Source of the DNA: Oasisia sp. SBJ-2009
Lineage: Eukaryota > Annelida > Polychaeta > Sabellida > Siboglinidae
Assembly (NCBI GenBank): GCA_964017155.1
Contig: OZ024854.1
Coordinates: 49,792,067-49,856,066 of the forward strand
DNA: 64,000 nucleotides
Direction: 5' to 3'
Shown: one piece after another, positions 25,301-38,300 of the stretch
Layout: every line of letters starts with the position of its first letter
How positions within the stretch are numbered: the stretch's first letter is position 1
Made by a program: the position numbers and the translations under genes
Notes under the pieces: model-generated
What the model was told of the DNA's origin: nothing
Seen by the model: only the letters and a program-made list of their open reading frames with translations
The model's database searches: none

Positions 25301-26159
25301 ATCGACCATATGGAAGTGTACATGATATAGTTGCGGTTTATATAAGCAACTAAACATAAGCAGGACTGCACAGGTAGAAGTTTATCTTATGGTATTATTC
25401 TGATGATAAGGTACAGAGCCCTATTAAACTTGTGAAATCTAAATGTTAATGTATTACTATAAAGGTACATTCTTTTATCTAGGCCTTATGACCTGCCAAA
25501 TATCTGTTAACGTGAAAATCAACTTGATGTTCGGGGAAGAATTCAGCCACACTACAAGTATTGCACAAACAAAGTTATTAATTAATACCTACCATTATTT
25601 AATAATTTACACCTCCTACTCTCTACATTCCTGAATGTGCAAAGTGAAACATTTATTTTCAAGAATAATACAGAATAAATCAAAATAACAAGCCACTATC
25701 CAAAAATAGATCGTCTCTTTCTAGGAAGCTGGGAAGACAACAATTGAGGAGGATGAATGAGGTGCAACGTGGTGTGAAGATAAAACCTCCGTAGACTTTC
25801 AGAATGAATGAGAAACATAAAAAGTATGATTCCGAGACATGAATCATCTTCAAAGTTGGAAAGCAGCAGTGATTGATTGATTTATTATCGCACAATTAGC
25901 TCATGCATTCTCTGTGTTGCCGTCAATCGTCTTAAAGTTGAACGAACGTGCATTTTCGTAATACACGCAACTGACAATACGTGTTCCTATTCCCCCTCCA
26001 TAGGGACGTCTGTAACATAATCCAGATCCACTCCGATTCACTTCTCTCCTTCCCCAGAAAACTATAATGACATTTTCTCATCCCACTTGTGAGAAAATAT
26101 AGGGCAGCCAGAGGCAGACAGAGGCAGTCAGCCCTGTCCTGTTCTCTTATTAATTTCAG
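25301..26159. other. Non-coding stretch, no supported gene
   Basis: AT-rich with no recognised feature. Open frames are below 75 codons. Confidence 0.5.
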
Positions 26160-26520
26160 TCGCAGTCAATTTCCCACCCCTTTCCAATAAAAAACGTGCA
26201 CCTTTGAAGCCTTCCGAATGGGCCTTGGTGGCTCAGCCAAGCGTGGGTAATCCCCCCATTCTCCCAGCCAAGTGCCCCTGGTCATCTGATGAGAATTAGC
26301 AGGATAGAGACATCGCCCATGTGCCAATCCTCTGAAGTCCCAGCCGGGGTAATTGGCAACACCCTGGGGTTACTGGGGTAGTGGGAGGTGTTGGAACGCT
26401 TACATTTTTCAGCTAATTTAACATAGACATCTGCCATGGACTGGAGGAATAAAGCCCGGTAAATGTTCCCCTCCGGCAGAGGGAGGCTAGTTAGGCATCT
26501 GATGGCAATCCACAAAAATG
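26160..26520. promoter_or_regulatory. Candidate cis-regulatory island
   Basis: Higher-GC, non-repetitive sequence between AT-rich flanks. It includes TGGTGGCTCAGCCAAGCG near 26,227 and GGGGTAATTGGCAACACCC near 26,346. A tRNA-like A-box resemblance (TGGCTCAG) was checked, and no matching B-box or cloverleaf was found. Regulatory role is inference from composition. Confidence 0.22.
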
Positions 26521-29161
26521 TCATCTGACATTAACAGTCACTCGAGTTGGGGGAATTACAATCTCTCTTTGGTGCATCGGCTTGCTGCAGCTACTGCCAT
26601 TAAACATGATACTGTTGTCTTCAGAGACACCACATTCCTTGACACTTCCCTGAGAAACAGCTTTCAAAGCAATGTTGAAACACATTTGAATTATCTTTCC
26701 TGCAAATAATACTGTCTGTATTTTAACACACAATATAGGCAATATGTGAGTCAATGCCAGACTACATTCCAATTTAACATATAATGCATCTTGAAAATGG
26801 CATTAAAGCTTTATTATTATTATTATTAATTTCTTTTTATAACATAGCATTTCATACTGTAAACAAATGAAGGCTTCAGTGAAATTACTTTAATATTTTA
26901 ACTCCATATTAAATGTTATTCTATGTAATATTACATTCTTATAATCAGTCACATCAAACACAATTTAAGAGCTACTTTATATTTATTCAAGATGTTGAAG
27001 TCAACATGAATTACATGTTGCTACTATATTGAACCAGATATCTTTATGTCCATATTTTGTTACAACCTTCTCAGTTGGATACTTTTCTGTCAACATAAAA
27101 GGACCTCATAAAAACTACAAGACACTATATCCAAGCCCTACTAGTGAGACAAATTCAGACACACAAGCCCACGTACAAATTTAGTTCCCATTCCACCTGT
27201 CTCAATGGTAATGCACCGAGAGACATGTTTGGACACGTTCTGGCAATCCTCAGGTTTGACTATTTACTGGATTGCATCAGAATCGGCCACGCGCGACATC
27301 CAACTGATTACAAATGCAGCCTGTCCAGACAGTGCAGTCTGCACTGTGCACTTCACACCAACTTGTCTGAAAACAAGGCAAGCTGCATTGAAATGTTTAC
27401 ATGTATCTGACTGGCACAGTCTGCACACAATTAAACTTCCTACACACACAAACCAGTGGTTATTCCCAGGCATCATTTCCAAGAGAATGGCACAAACATC
27501 TCAAGGCTCATTGACGATCATTTCTAGTACAATGGACGTAATTTCCTCTGCACATATTCCATTTTGCATTGCCATGTGCTTTTTATGTAGATTCTTTTGG
27601 GCCTGTTCCAGAGATTATATTCCACCCTTGGCAAGAACAGAGGGTTGGCCTTAAAACATGCCCAATGTTGTATACGTATTATCTTTCATCTGGAGGGGCA
27701 TCAAAGGGCACTTTGTTAGATAAGTATACTTCTTTATCAACCTATTATAATAGTGTTATTTCAGTGCAAATACTTCCATATTCATAGGAGACCTTAATCA
27801 CTCATTCTAAAAAAAAAATTCATCATATGCAGAGAGAAGGCTAAGAATAGTAGTCTTGATAACTCTGCAACTGCTGTTGCCTCAATCTTCAAAGAACAAT
27901 GCCTGAAGGTGATTTCCATGCAGATGTTTTGCAAGAAGAAAGTGCTGCCATCTGGTGATGTAGCAACAAGTCAGCACACAACTAACTGTTTGTTTATATG
28001 TCATCTACAAACAAAACTTGTTTATGCCAGGGGACACACAGTCACACAAGCATGTTAAACTAACATTACGGTGTATGTACTCTTGTGCAGACTGTCCCTT
28101 GTTACATAACGCCCTACAGTATCGTTAACTGAAACAGTAATCATCATAATTCCTCCACAAATATCGGAAAACCATCAATGAAGCCAGACCTGTCCTTGCG
28201 TGGATAATCCAGAAAATTAGTTTCCCAGAACACGGGAATCCTCCACTGTGCTTATCCATTTATCTTGTACCACTTCGTAGGCACTTGGCCCGGGGAGCAA
28301 CCGACGACAAAACGCCTGATAAAAACAGTTTACCAGTGGCAATGTATTTGGCGTGACAAAGGGAGGTTATGATGTTATCGAGGGAGGAAGACAAGTGGTG
28401 GGTCCACGTGGGGACTGCCTCCAGCCGAGGCTGATGGATGGGTGTGGGGAGGGAGACACTGATCGATGCTCCCGTCCCACCCCTATTATTGGCCACTGTT
28501 TCCCTCAGCTACCGTTCTGCCCTGTGCCAGAAATCTGTTTCTTATGCAGCCCGTCTTACAAAAATAATCATCCTTTTCCTGCTTAGACAGTCATGAAAAC
28601 ATCGGTGGCTTTCCGGGAGAAAAACCACTTCAGGAAACATCAAGAGAAACGATGCATCATATTTCAAACTATGGACTCTCTGTTCGGCCAAATTCCAGTT
28701 CTAATGTATCACTTTTCACTACAATGACAACTGCAAGATTAAACAACTATGATAATGCTCAATTTAACTACTTTTTGATACAAATATAATGAACATATTG
28801 CTCTCCATATTACATTCCAACATTTATTAAAGGGAAGGTACAACATTTTCAATGGCAGGCTGACCAATATATACAGGCAGTAGTGTTTCAAATGTAAAAT
28901 TTTGTTTTTATAAAATATGAAATATATAATCTAATTTAACAACGTCACTCTTTGTATAATAATCATTATTGCTATTTGTCGCTGCAGCATGGTTTTGTTC
29001 AGATTAAAATTTCTTTGATAACACAAATTTATTTGAGTAAATTTTTCTCCAGCACACTCTAAATTAGTATATTTAAACGTTTCACCAGACCCTTATTTTC
29101 AAAATTATTAACAGGATTAAGACCATGGTAGTACATCATGGGTATTCCATTGCTAAACAAT

Positions 29162-29163
<2 letters not shown>
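26521..29163. other. Non-coding stretch, no supported gene
   Basis: AT-rich with a (TTA)n run near 26,811-26,830. A 149-codon plus-strand frame at 27,205-27,654 is the longest non-repeat plus-strand frame in the window, but it shows no domain, has an irregular amino-acid composition, and a 72-codon frame overlaps it on the other strand. Bases 28,240-28,560 are GC-richer. None of this supports a gene. Confidence 0.45.

Positions 29164-29212
<49 letters not shown>
29164..29212. repeat. (GT)n microsatellite
   Basis: About 24 GT units followed by a degenerate GCGTGCGCACACGTGTGCATG tail. Frames across it are Cys/Val or His/Thr runs and are not genes. Confidence 0.95.
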
Positions 29213-29217
<5 letters not shown>

Positions 29218-29469
29218 CGCACACGTGTGCATGCATGTGTTATAAAAACTGGTTAACCCAGGGTTGTAATGAAACAATTGTTGAGCTAACCAATGAAGAT
29301 AATTGTACATCTCATTTAGTACGCACACAACAAGGATGTATGTTCACATGTCACATGACAGAATCACTTATGAAAGTAGAAATTAGCAATCCCACATCCT
29401 ATCGTGGAAGGAACGAAGAGGAACCCACTGGCCCAGTGAATCATCATCCGTATTCATACACCCGATGAT

Positions 29470-29960
29470 ACCAATTTGCCTCACTTGGTCGGACTGCAGC
29501 AAGACATTTCCAGCCTCTGTTTAAAGGAAGGAACTCCGTTGTCACAGGACCCAGGGCGAAACAACTTGACATGCAACACAAAATCTGATTGTGCCCAGCC
29601 GAAAGCTTCCCTGATGAAGCGCAGGGAGGAATTCTGATGCATCCATTCATCCCTGGCTCTCCCACTATTTATGTATGACAATGTGCCCCTACCACCAGCA
29701 AACTCAATTTCACACAGTACTGATTTAATTTTGGCGAGGTTTTTTTAGCATCGGAAACATCAAATAGAATATGGACGGCGGCGCACCAGCCTCTGTGTTT
29801 AGTAAATGAAATCATCACAGTCTTAGCAGGAATGCGACGCTTCCACTTTCTTAGACGTCTGCCTCGATATCTTCAAAGTTACCGGCCGGGTGATTCGGTT
29901 ATGGGTAAAAGTGTGGTGGCGTGCTTTGGGGTTGGTTTCTGCCAAGAAGTGCAGTCTTAA
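29470..29960. promoter_or_regulatory. Candidate cis-regulatory island
   Basis: Complex sequence with GC-richer segments (GGACGGCGGCGC near 29,773), CTATTTATGTATGAC near 29,665, GATTTAATTTTGGCG near 29,722 and AGTAAATGAAATCATC near 29,801. No coding frame. Enhancer status is inference. Confidence 0.25.
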
Positions 29961-32900
29961 TAGGATCCTATTTAGGTGTATATGCCGGCTGGAATTACAC
30001 GTAAACTAGCAGCTAAGAGCACCCTTTCATCTCAGGATTACAGCTAGTGAGAAGCAACAACATAATAACTCATGCCACTTTGCTCACATTATAGGTGTAG
30101 TACTTTTGTTATAATCCAAATACATTCCATCTTGCTCAGCGAGCATCTACATTTTTTATTTTTGAAAAAGGTTACATCTATATACTACATTCTTAAGTTT
30201 AGTATTGATCATGAGGAAATTAGTGGGAACATATTAAGCACAATAACCGAAAATATATAATGTTAAAATAAACACATTTGCGCATTAACTCTATACTGGC
30301 TCTTATTAACAGGTTTTATATTCATAAAATAGGCTGCAGCTAAGGAATATTGCGTCACTGGTTAACAAATTGAATATTGTAATTCTGTAGCTGAACAGAG
30401 CTTGAAGGCACTGATATATGCAGCACTGTGCCAAGTTCCATAACTCAGGGTGCTGCTTAGGTTTATTATTTATATAAACCACTAAAAAAATTATCCAAGA
30501 GACCGAATGCCTAGAAAAAAAAACACTGGAATGCTCATACTGTAAGTGTGCTTGTTTGAACACCTGCGTTTGTGTCAATGCATAAACTACTGATCAATCT
30601 GTCAAAACACAAGTTCTACGTCGCTCCCAGTATGATAAGTGAAAACAGCCCAATTTCATTGCTAATGACATCAACGAAACTATGCCAATTTTGTCACTAA
30701 TTACATTAATAAAAACAGGCCAATTTTGCCATTAATGACTTCATGTTTTTTATAGGCGTTTATGCCCATTCCCACAGGTACAACAGTAATGACATAACAC
30801 CAACATTATGTTTGATGGCTATTGCTATCATCAAAATAACATAAAACAGTTTATGAGTAATAATGTGCATTATCTATCTCTATAGACTGTTTTCGCTCAA
30901 TTCACATGGTGCATACCTTAGAGGTGAACATGCAACCTACTGGATTTTACTGTCATTCTAATGTAGGTCACCTTTCAAGTTTCAAGATGAGTTTTGATTT
31001 TATTATTCTGTTGAAGAACTGAACTGAACTCCACAAAAATCAGTCACCACACAAAATGGTTGAAGTGGTGTTCACAATATTTTAGGGTCTATGAGCTGAA
31101 TCATGTTAGCTAACTAAAAACAAGTTTCGCATTTTAATTTTTTTTGCTTAATTTTTCATATTGTATTTCTTTTTACAAACATAAATATTGTAGTAATACC
31201 ACCAGTGTGCCAAGTCACTCGTAAGGTGCTTCTTATGCTGGTGATCATTGCACTCGAAGTCTATTTCATCTTTCTACGCATGATGAACACAGAGATGTTT
31301 TTGAGTTATTTATGGACAAGGCTGCACTTGTGAACAAAGACCAGGTTGTTCTTTAATAACCCAAAGGCTCTTAGTAGGTGAAGGTTCCCTGCTCCTGGAG
31401 TCGTAGGAGCATGTTGACACCATTCGGTGGCACCCTGCATTATGCCGACACAGGGGAACATGGGAGGAACACGCAGAGCTGTTTCATTTACAGACACGTC
31501 CATAACGTAGACCTACACAGGGCAAGGTCTACACAGCCCTTGTGCCACCTGCGTGTCTCGCTTGTAATGGTCACGTCCTAACACCAGGTGTGTATTTGCT
31601 TGAAATGTCATACATGCCTAACGCTTGCAACACACTCCGATATGCAGGACATAATTTTTTAGTTAACTTTTTTAAACACGATGACATAAATTTTGCAAAA
31701 ACAATGTGCAGATGCAAGTCAGAAGAACAGATTTTGAAAGAATACCCCATATCTGTCCATGTGCTGGTTGACAGAACTAAGGCAATAAAGTTGCTGCCGG
31801 GTAAACGATACGGCCAACGCACTTGAATAGCACTTCAATGAACGAGCTCTCAAAGGCCTTGAAGTGAACAGTAAGCTCTCAACCACACCAGAGACAGAGA
31901 GATGAATATTCTTCCATCTGAGTTGATATCTCTTTACCGCAGTCTGCTATGCTCCGCTGCCACCACCTGTATGGCAACCTCGTCTCGTTTACACCACATG
32001 GCATACACAGACGACACAAACACTGCACTTATGTCAGACTGACGTCCCTTCAAAACACCTGTCAGTCGTGACAACAGCAAAGATCCAAACAGAAACCCTC
32101 CTGCAAGAGGCATGGCACAACAAACCTACCGAGAATCAACCGTAAATACCACACCAATGTACCAACACCACTGGGCTATGTTAGCAGCTCTGACAATACA
32201 AACCAATGGAGCATGGATATCGAGGCAAAAAACGTCTACATGTCGGCTTCTAATTGCCAACATTAATAATTGAGTGCCATAATCGGATACCGTGGTTGTG
32301 TGTCTGTTACTACTGCAAGTGGTTGTGATACTGTTTGTCCTATGAGCACAACTACGATGCTGTTGATACGATGCACTTTTGCAGCGGATATCAAATGACG
32401 GGATGAACAATTCCCCCATCACTCCACTGTCTGTGCAGCCATCTGCTATGAATTGCTTCAGTGGTCACTATGCTGAAATATCTTTGCATCTATAAATATT
32501 TTATACAACTTGAAACATATCTGATTTTCCCTCACCTTCCAGCACGGACTGTATCGATCATTGGAAGTGTGCATTATACTCCACCGATTCACTAATGACA
32601 GTAAATAAAACATTGACACAATGTTTACGATATTTTAGCTGTTGCTAAGCAATTTTTTTTTTATTTATTTACTATGAAACTACCGGTGAAGAAAAAGTCA
32701 GGCAGACAGTCTATGTGTCATTTATTTAACATATTATTCGTAAAACTGGTATAAATATGTGGTATATACATTGCCCACCAAATTGCATCTAATCAGACCA
32801 AAACATTGTTTACAAGTTGAACATTTGGTCTGTGAACATTCTCTGTCCTTTTATATTCCAACATGTAAGAAGATTTCATCCCGATAATTACTGCCCTCGT

Positions 32901-32965
32901 TTGTACAGGATAACAAAACTGACAACTTTGTCCTAAACGTTTGCCTGCATAATCACCACAGCACA
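29961..32965. other. Non-coding stretch, no supported gene
   Basis: Mainly AT-rich. Bases 30,640-30,760 contain a loosely repeated block (CCAATTT...CATTAATGAC words, three times). A short hairpin GTAGACCT...AGGTCTAC lies near 31,508-31,533. Open frames at 31,306-31,826 overlap on both strands and are not supported. Confidence 0.45.
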
Positions 32966-33577
32966 TCAAATACAATACAAGTAAACGACAATTACCTTTG
33001 TGTCGGCTTCAAAGGCTTCACAATTCATAGTGCACCCTGCAATTCCAATAAGTCCTGCATCCAACATGCTTGCACCAGATACGACCAGGAGAATGCAGAA
33101 AAGCAACATGGACCAGCCGAATGTCTCCCAAACAACAACTGTCACAGCCAGAGAGTGCCTCAGTATCTCAGCAGACCCACACTGAGGATACCTCGGACTG
33201 TCAGTGGACGCTGCCGGACTGATAGATGGACAGATAGATGTCCCGATTAAGCCAGACAGCAGGGCTATGATTAACTTGGAGGCAGATGGGCAGGGGGTAA
33301 TGTGTCTGTGTGTTTGCCAGGTGTACAACCAGACAAACTGTTGTTGGCCGTCCAGTGGAATTAGCCGGCTTGGTATGATAAATGTTGTGAATTCCCCAGA
33401 GTCGCGTGAACAGGCTACAACATAACTACCAGCAGTTGTATGCGTCAAAGGGTTATGTACACACCACAATGTACATAACGCTTTGTGTGTGTGCGTCTTT
33501 GGTTTGATCAGACCTTTGTAACACCTGTGGTTAAACATTGAGACATTTTCCATGACAAATTCAGTGTAAAATAACAA
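32966..33577 (-). CDS. Longest minus-strand ORF; possible exon of a membrane or secreted protein
   Basis: An open frame of 203 codons on the minus strand, the longest in the window outside tandem repeats. Its last third has a hydrophobic segment (WSMLLFCILLVVSGASML) followed by GLIGIAGCTMNCEAFEADTK, and a good donor (CAAAG then GTAATT) sits at 32,995. An acceptor-like CTATCAG ends at 33,219, so a 223-base exon 33,218-32,996 is possible. The hydrophobic part could be a signal peptide or membrane segment. No family is recognised, the upstream half reads like random translation, and it does not resemble PET or LIM sequence. It could be chance. Confidence 0.25.
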   Translation of the reverse strand: MLFYTEFVMENVSMFNHRCYKGLIKPKTHTHKALCTLWCVHNPLTHTTAGSYVVACSRDSGEFTTFIIPSRLIPLDGQQQFVWLYTWQTHRHITPCPSASKLIIALLSGLIGTSICPSISPAASTDSPRYPQCGSAEILRHSLAVTVVVWETFGWSMLLFCILLVVSGASMLDAGLIGIAGCTMNCEAFEADTKVIVVYLYCI

Positions 33578-33929
33578 ACCCCACTTAAGCCAGTTATTAG
33601 TATATTGCTCAATAACAAGCCACCATTGTTGACTTACAGCTAGGCAAAGACTGGATAAGGCTGATGAAATAAGACTGCAGGTGTTTCTTTTAACATCTTT
33701 TCAAAACCATTTTATGACTTATGCCTCCATTTACTCATACAGCCTGAATGTAATAAACGTGCCTTGGCTGTGCACTGCACTGGTAATACCTTTCTTCCTT
33801 GATAGTCTCATGGTGCATAATTAGTCACGTTATTTCTCAGATTGTTCCTAACACTACAATATGTTCAAGGGTTCATTAAGAATGAACACTAACCTAAATA
33901 CCATAGCAATGATGCAGTTTTTTTGTAAA
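33578..33929. other. Non-coding stretch, nothing seen
   Basis: AT-rich sequence without recognised features. Confidence 0.5.
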
Positions 33930-34600
33930 GACGACAAATTCTTCCTAGTCTCTCACTCTCCGTCTTTGCCAAACCACCAAGCCACTAGCATATCTTGATT
34001 TATGACCCCGACGACATTGTTAGCCAGTTGTACGCTAACCGCCTTCTCAGGGCTCCTCAATCTTCCACCCTGAACCCAGACCACCTACAACGCTATCGCG
34101 GCCTCTTTCAACAACAACATACATGCGCCAGACCGCTCCACTTCCGTCACTAAATAGATAGCGTACATCGCCTCCCACTGTTGCAGTTGTATGGGCACCC
34201 TTGCAATCTGTCAGCGAATCAATCAAGACCGTGATGCAGTTCTGAGGTAATACATTCCAGTCTGCCACCAGACTGCAGGATTCGCTGGCGACATATACAC
34301 AGAGTTTTGATCACTCCTACCAAGGGTTCATGACCCCGCAGAAAGTTCTCCCATCTAAATTGTTATCACTTAAGGAGAACGATCTGGAACTAGAATCTGG
34401 TGCCGTAAAAACGTTCTTTATCTTAGCGCCACTATCTCGCCTGCGCATGTATACACTGTCGCCATTCAAGACTACACAGTGCCAGTGCAAAAACGGACCA
34501 CGTTCCGTGAAAAACTGTGCGAGAAACATGCAAGGAAGGACAGTGGTTGCTTTGGAAAGTGATTCATCGCAAATTTGTACCTGTTAATAATACCGTCGTG
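33930..34600. other. Cluster of overlapping open frames, possible decayed coding sequence
   Basis: Balanced base composition and several frames of 70-85 codons in tandem: minus 34,529-34,317 and 34,268-34,047, and plus 34,330-34,587. The minus pair reads in one direction with a stop between, as a decayed element might. No conserved domain is recognised. It could be an old transposon remnant or a regulatory island. Confidence 0.2.
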
Positions 34601-35015
34601 CGTTTCTTTTGGGCGAACATTATGGTTTTTGCATGCAGGTGAAAAGTTATCGTGTGGCTTTTACAAATTGCCATGTTATTTGTGAAACCCGACGCGACAA
34701 GACCGGAACGTCTGATGGGGCACTAAATAATGGCAATGCTGGCTAATGTAATAAACTGGATCCGTGAGAAATTTCATAGGGGGAAACTTACTACCATAAA
34801 AACACAACTGACTTAAAAACATCATCCAAAATAGCATTTGGTAATGGTTTTAGTAGTTTTTTTTACCATCATGCACTGTTCTGTAGTTCTATTTGTGTGC
34901 ACATAATTGGTTAAACAACAATTCAAAATGACCAACATGATATCTAGGTTGCAACTACTTGCAGCAGGTAAAAGGTTGTCTATTGACTGTTCCATACATT
35001 CCACTGTCCAGATTG
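34601..35015. other. Non-coding stretch with a small CpG-richer patch
   Basis: Bases 34,620-34,760 are complex and CpG-richer (ACCCGACGCGACAAGACCGG) and could be regulatory. The rest is AT-rich. Confidence 0.3.
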
Positions 35016-35305
35016 AGCCTAGGGTGGCAATCATTAGCAGGAAGTTGACTCTGTTCTGTACCTTCCATTAACTAGGATCAACCTATGGTGACAATCATTA
35101 GCAGGAAGTTGACTCTGTTCTGTACCTTCCATTAACTAGGATCAACCTATGGTGACAATCATTAGCAGGAAGTTGACTCTGTTCTATACCTTCCATTACA
35201 CAGGTTCAACCTATGGCGACAATCATTAGCAGGAAGTTGACTCTGTTCTGTGCCTTCCATTGACTAGGATCAACTTAGGGCGACAATCATTAGCAGGAAG
35301 TTGAC
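35016..35305. repeat. Minisatellite, 64-bp unit, about 4.5 copies
   Basis: Direct tandem repeats of a 64-base unit that contains GACAATCATTAGCAGGAAGT and TGACTCTGTTCTGTACCTTC. Adjacent copies differ at only a few positions. The array is contiguous, with no variable spacers. It lies in non-coding DNA. Confidence 0.93.
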
Positions 35306-38300
35306 ATCCAATATATTGATAAGAGAGTGCATCTTGAATCTGAATGTTTTATTTAAATTTGAAACTCGTACAGATAAAACATTCAAATTGCAAACATTGT
35401 GTTAAACTTACTAAATGCAATTTGGTGGGGAGTAAGCATTCAACAGACTTTCAAGTATCGAGAATATTATATGTAACAAAATGAAGAACAGATTGGCTCA
35501 GTGTAAATTAAAGTACAGTGTAGATGGTGTTGCCTTAATCCAATCTTCCAACATACAATATTGTTGCTGACTCGTATCAGTACCAACTGATGATCCACTG
35601 ACACTGTTGGGTGAACGCCCAACTGCAGATGATAAGCGAAATAAAATATAAATCCATCATTCGCCCAGAGCCACAAACCCGTGGTTCCAATCTGGCCACA
35701 TTTCATGACTCTACAGCCACGATAGCTGTTCCAGCCGTAGAATTTTCCGATCGGTAAGTGCACGTGAAAGACGTGAGGGAAATCAAACGGAGATGAAGGG
35801 AAGGAAAACATTTCCACCTGTCTCTGATATCACCTCCATCAGTGCGTTCACACTACTGATCCATTGCAGTAAGTTGTGCATCTCGACATCCACTCCAGAT
35901 GTGTATATATGCCCACGCCACTTGCCCACAACAATTCCCTCTTCCCCCACGGGAAGGACCCAGCCCACTCCCTGGCAACGCACACAGCTGCTGCCCGTCG
36001 CCTCCCCGCCTCCCCGCCTCGCCTTCTGGGAACCTAGAAGTCAACTCCCATTTCTCCGCCATACTTGGGTTGCAGCCCCACTTACACTCTCACTCAACAC
36101 GCCGCTCTCCTGAAATCGGACCTGGTTTGATTCTCCCAGCACATGTCATAGAGCTGTCTGCCGAGCGCCAAGTGCTCGGGTTCAAAAGAAGAACTTGGAG
36201 TGATTCCTGCCAGCTGCCACCGCTCGCATCATCAGGGGAAGTACGGACACAGGAGGATTATGGGTAGCCTGGCAAAATGAAACGTTTTTCTGGCTGTGTT
36301 TTTGTTGGTTGATTGATGTTTGCGATATACTGTACCATGTTAGATGGCCTACCGGGTATGTCCCTCAGCCAAGGGAAATTATAGCAAGAACACTAAACAT
36401 TAGAAAACACATATTTTGGAAGGTGAAGTTTTTTTTAAGTGAAACAGCATCTAGTACTCACAATGATTTATGGGCGATATTCTGCTGATAAACTATAACA
36501 AATATGCTCCCAAAATAATAAGTAAAATTTGCCATCTGCAATCATATCAGTTTGTTAAAAGAATCATTATCATAACTTCACAAGTTCTATAAACTATTAT
36601 TAATGTGAGGCTGTACCTTTAATTACCCTAACTTGGCTGTTGACACCAATTAGGTAAAAATGGAAACAAAACATGATCATTAAGCAAAATCATGACATCA
36701 CTAAAACTAGTCTTTCCTGTACTCTCCATTTACTTGTTCGTCTGCCTATGTCATAGATGAACCGGTTGACAGATAATACATACACCCACCAGCTCTCTCC
36801 TTGTGGCAGAGGTTCACCGATAAAAAGATCTTTTTGACTGCCGGGCAACATCCCTGTACAATCAACACCTTTCTAAATATATCTATCACTTCCTGTGTGA
36901 AAGCAGTACACAGAAGTATGTTAACTGTTGATTTGGAAAGGTCCCACAAGCTTATATAGTACAGGGCGTATGCAATTCAGTAAATGATATAGAAACAATA
37001 CATAACCAATGTATGTGACATCGTAAAAAAAACAGAAAAAGCATAAAGCTCTGTAAAAAGAAATCACTACTTATACAGTCGGTGACTTTTAAAATGTGCA
37101 GATGTAAGGTTTTGTATATTTGTATGAAGTCCCTAAGGGGTGCTGAATAAGTTGCACAACTGATTTATAGACACACAAAACCAGTGTGTCTAGACTGAAA
37201 CGAGACTGGTTCTGGCAAATGTAACTAATCTCTGGACAATTTCTCAAAGTATTAAGCCAAAACATTTAAGTCACCAACTTATATACAAATGCAGATGCTG
37301 GCTTCACATCAATATTTATGATAACCAAACAAAATCTTACAAAAAAACAATTCTCTATCTAACTCTTTCCACCATCTCATTACACTCTAAGTAAGCATTT
37401 TACAAAAACCATGCTGGTGTGAGAACACATGTGCACTAGATGTTAGCCACACGTTTTGAAATTGTGTTTGACTGGTGCTACAGTGAAACTACTAGTGTTG
37501 CCTCTACATGACACTAGAACATTGCAAGTGGAGCCGTACCCTTGGCATGTGTGGGATATTCCCGGCAGGATGCTCGCTAGAGAAGGCATGAGGTGGCAGT
37601 ACCACGGTCGGCCAGCAGTCTGGGAGACAGACACAAACCAGCTGCTCTTGTTCTACGGTTATGTGGCTTACTCAAAGGACTGTAGACAGTTCCAGATGGT
37701 TACGTTGCTTACTACGAGGGTTCTAGACTCTAGAGCTTGAGGGCAATACACTAGTTATGATTGTGAATTAATGATAAATTAAGAGGGCCTTAGACTTAAA
37801 AACAATCAGGCTTCTAGACACAAAGGCTAACCATTCCAGATGGTTCAACAATAGCTACTGCTTACATCAAGAACTGAGACTATGAGGGTCCTGGATTAAA
37901 AGGTCATGACCATAACTTCATAGTTATCGTCCATAAATTTGTGTCACACTACCAGGTGTATACAAGGTTATGTGGTTTACTACAGTGCATACATCCACAC
38001 TTTGCTAAGTTAAGTGCCTACACAACCTTTCCACCTTGCCTGGATACGCACGTCTAATTCCCTCATCACAACATCCATCATTGGGGAGGCAGGCAGTACA
38101 CCGGTGAATTACTCATTCTGCTTGTTTTCTCTGTATATCTCCACATAGACACAGCCTCAAGCAAACTGGTGATTACAGGCAGCTATGTTTTCTTTAGGCA
38201 ACAGCAACTGGTGCTTTTCAGAATTCCGTTCCCACTGGTAGAGACAGTGCACACAGGAAATGGCAGGCTGACAGCTCCGGCAACAGCTGGGAGACATAGC

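Noticed and set aside
26220..26300. tRNA or tRNA-derived SINE suggested by TGGCTCAG
   Set aside because: No B-box (GGTTCGA-type) at the expected distance and no cloverleaf.
27205..27654. 149-codon plus-strand ORF
   Set aside because: No domain, irregular composition, overlapped by a minus-strand frame, no splice or promoter signals.
35467..36267. Overlapping 106-122-codon ORFs on both strands as genes
   Set aside because: They overlap each other in opposite directions and show no domain; left as a GC-richer patch with donor-like sites.
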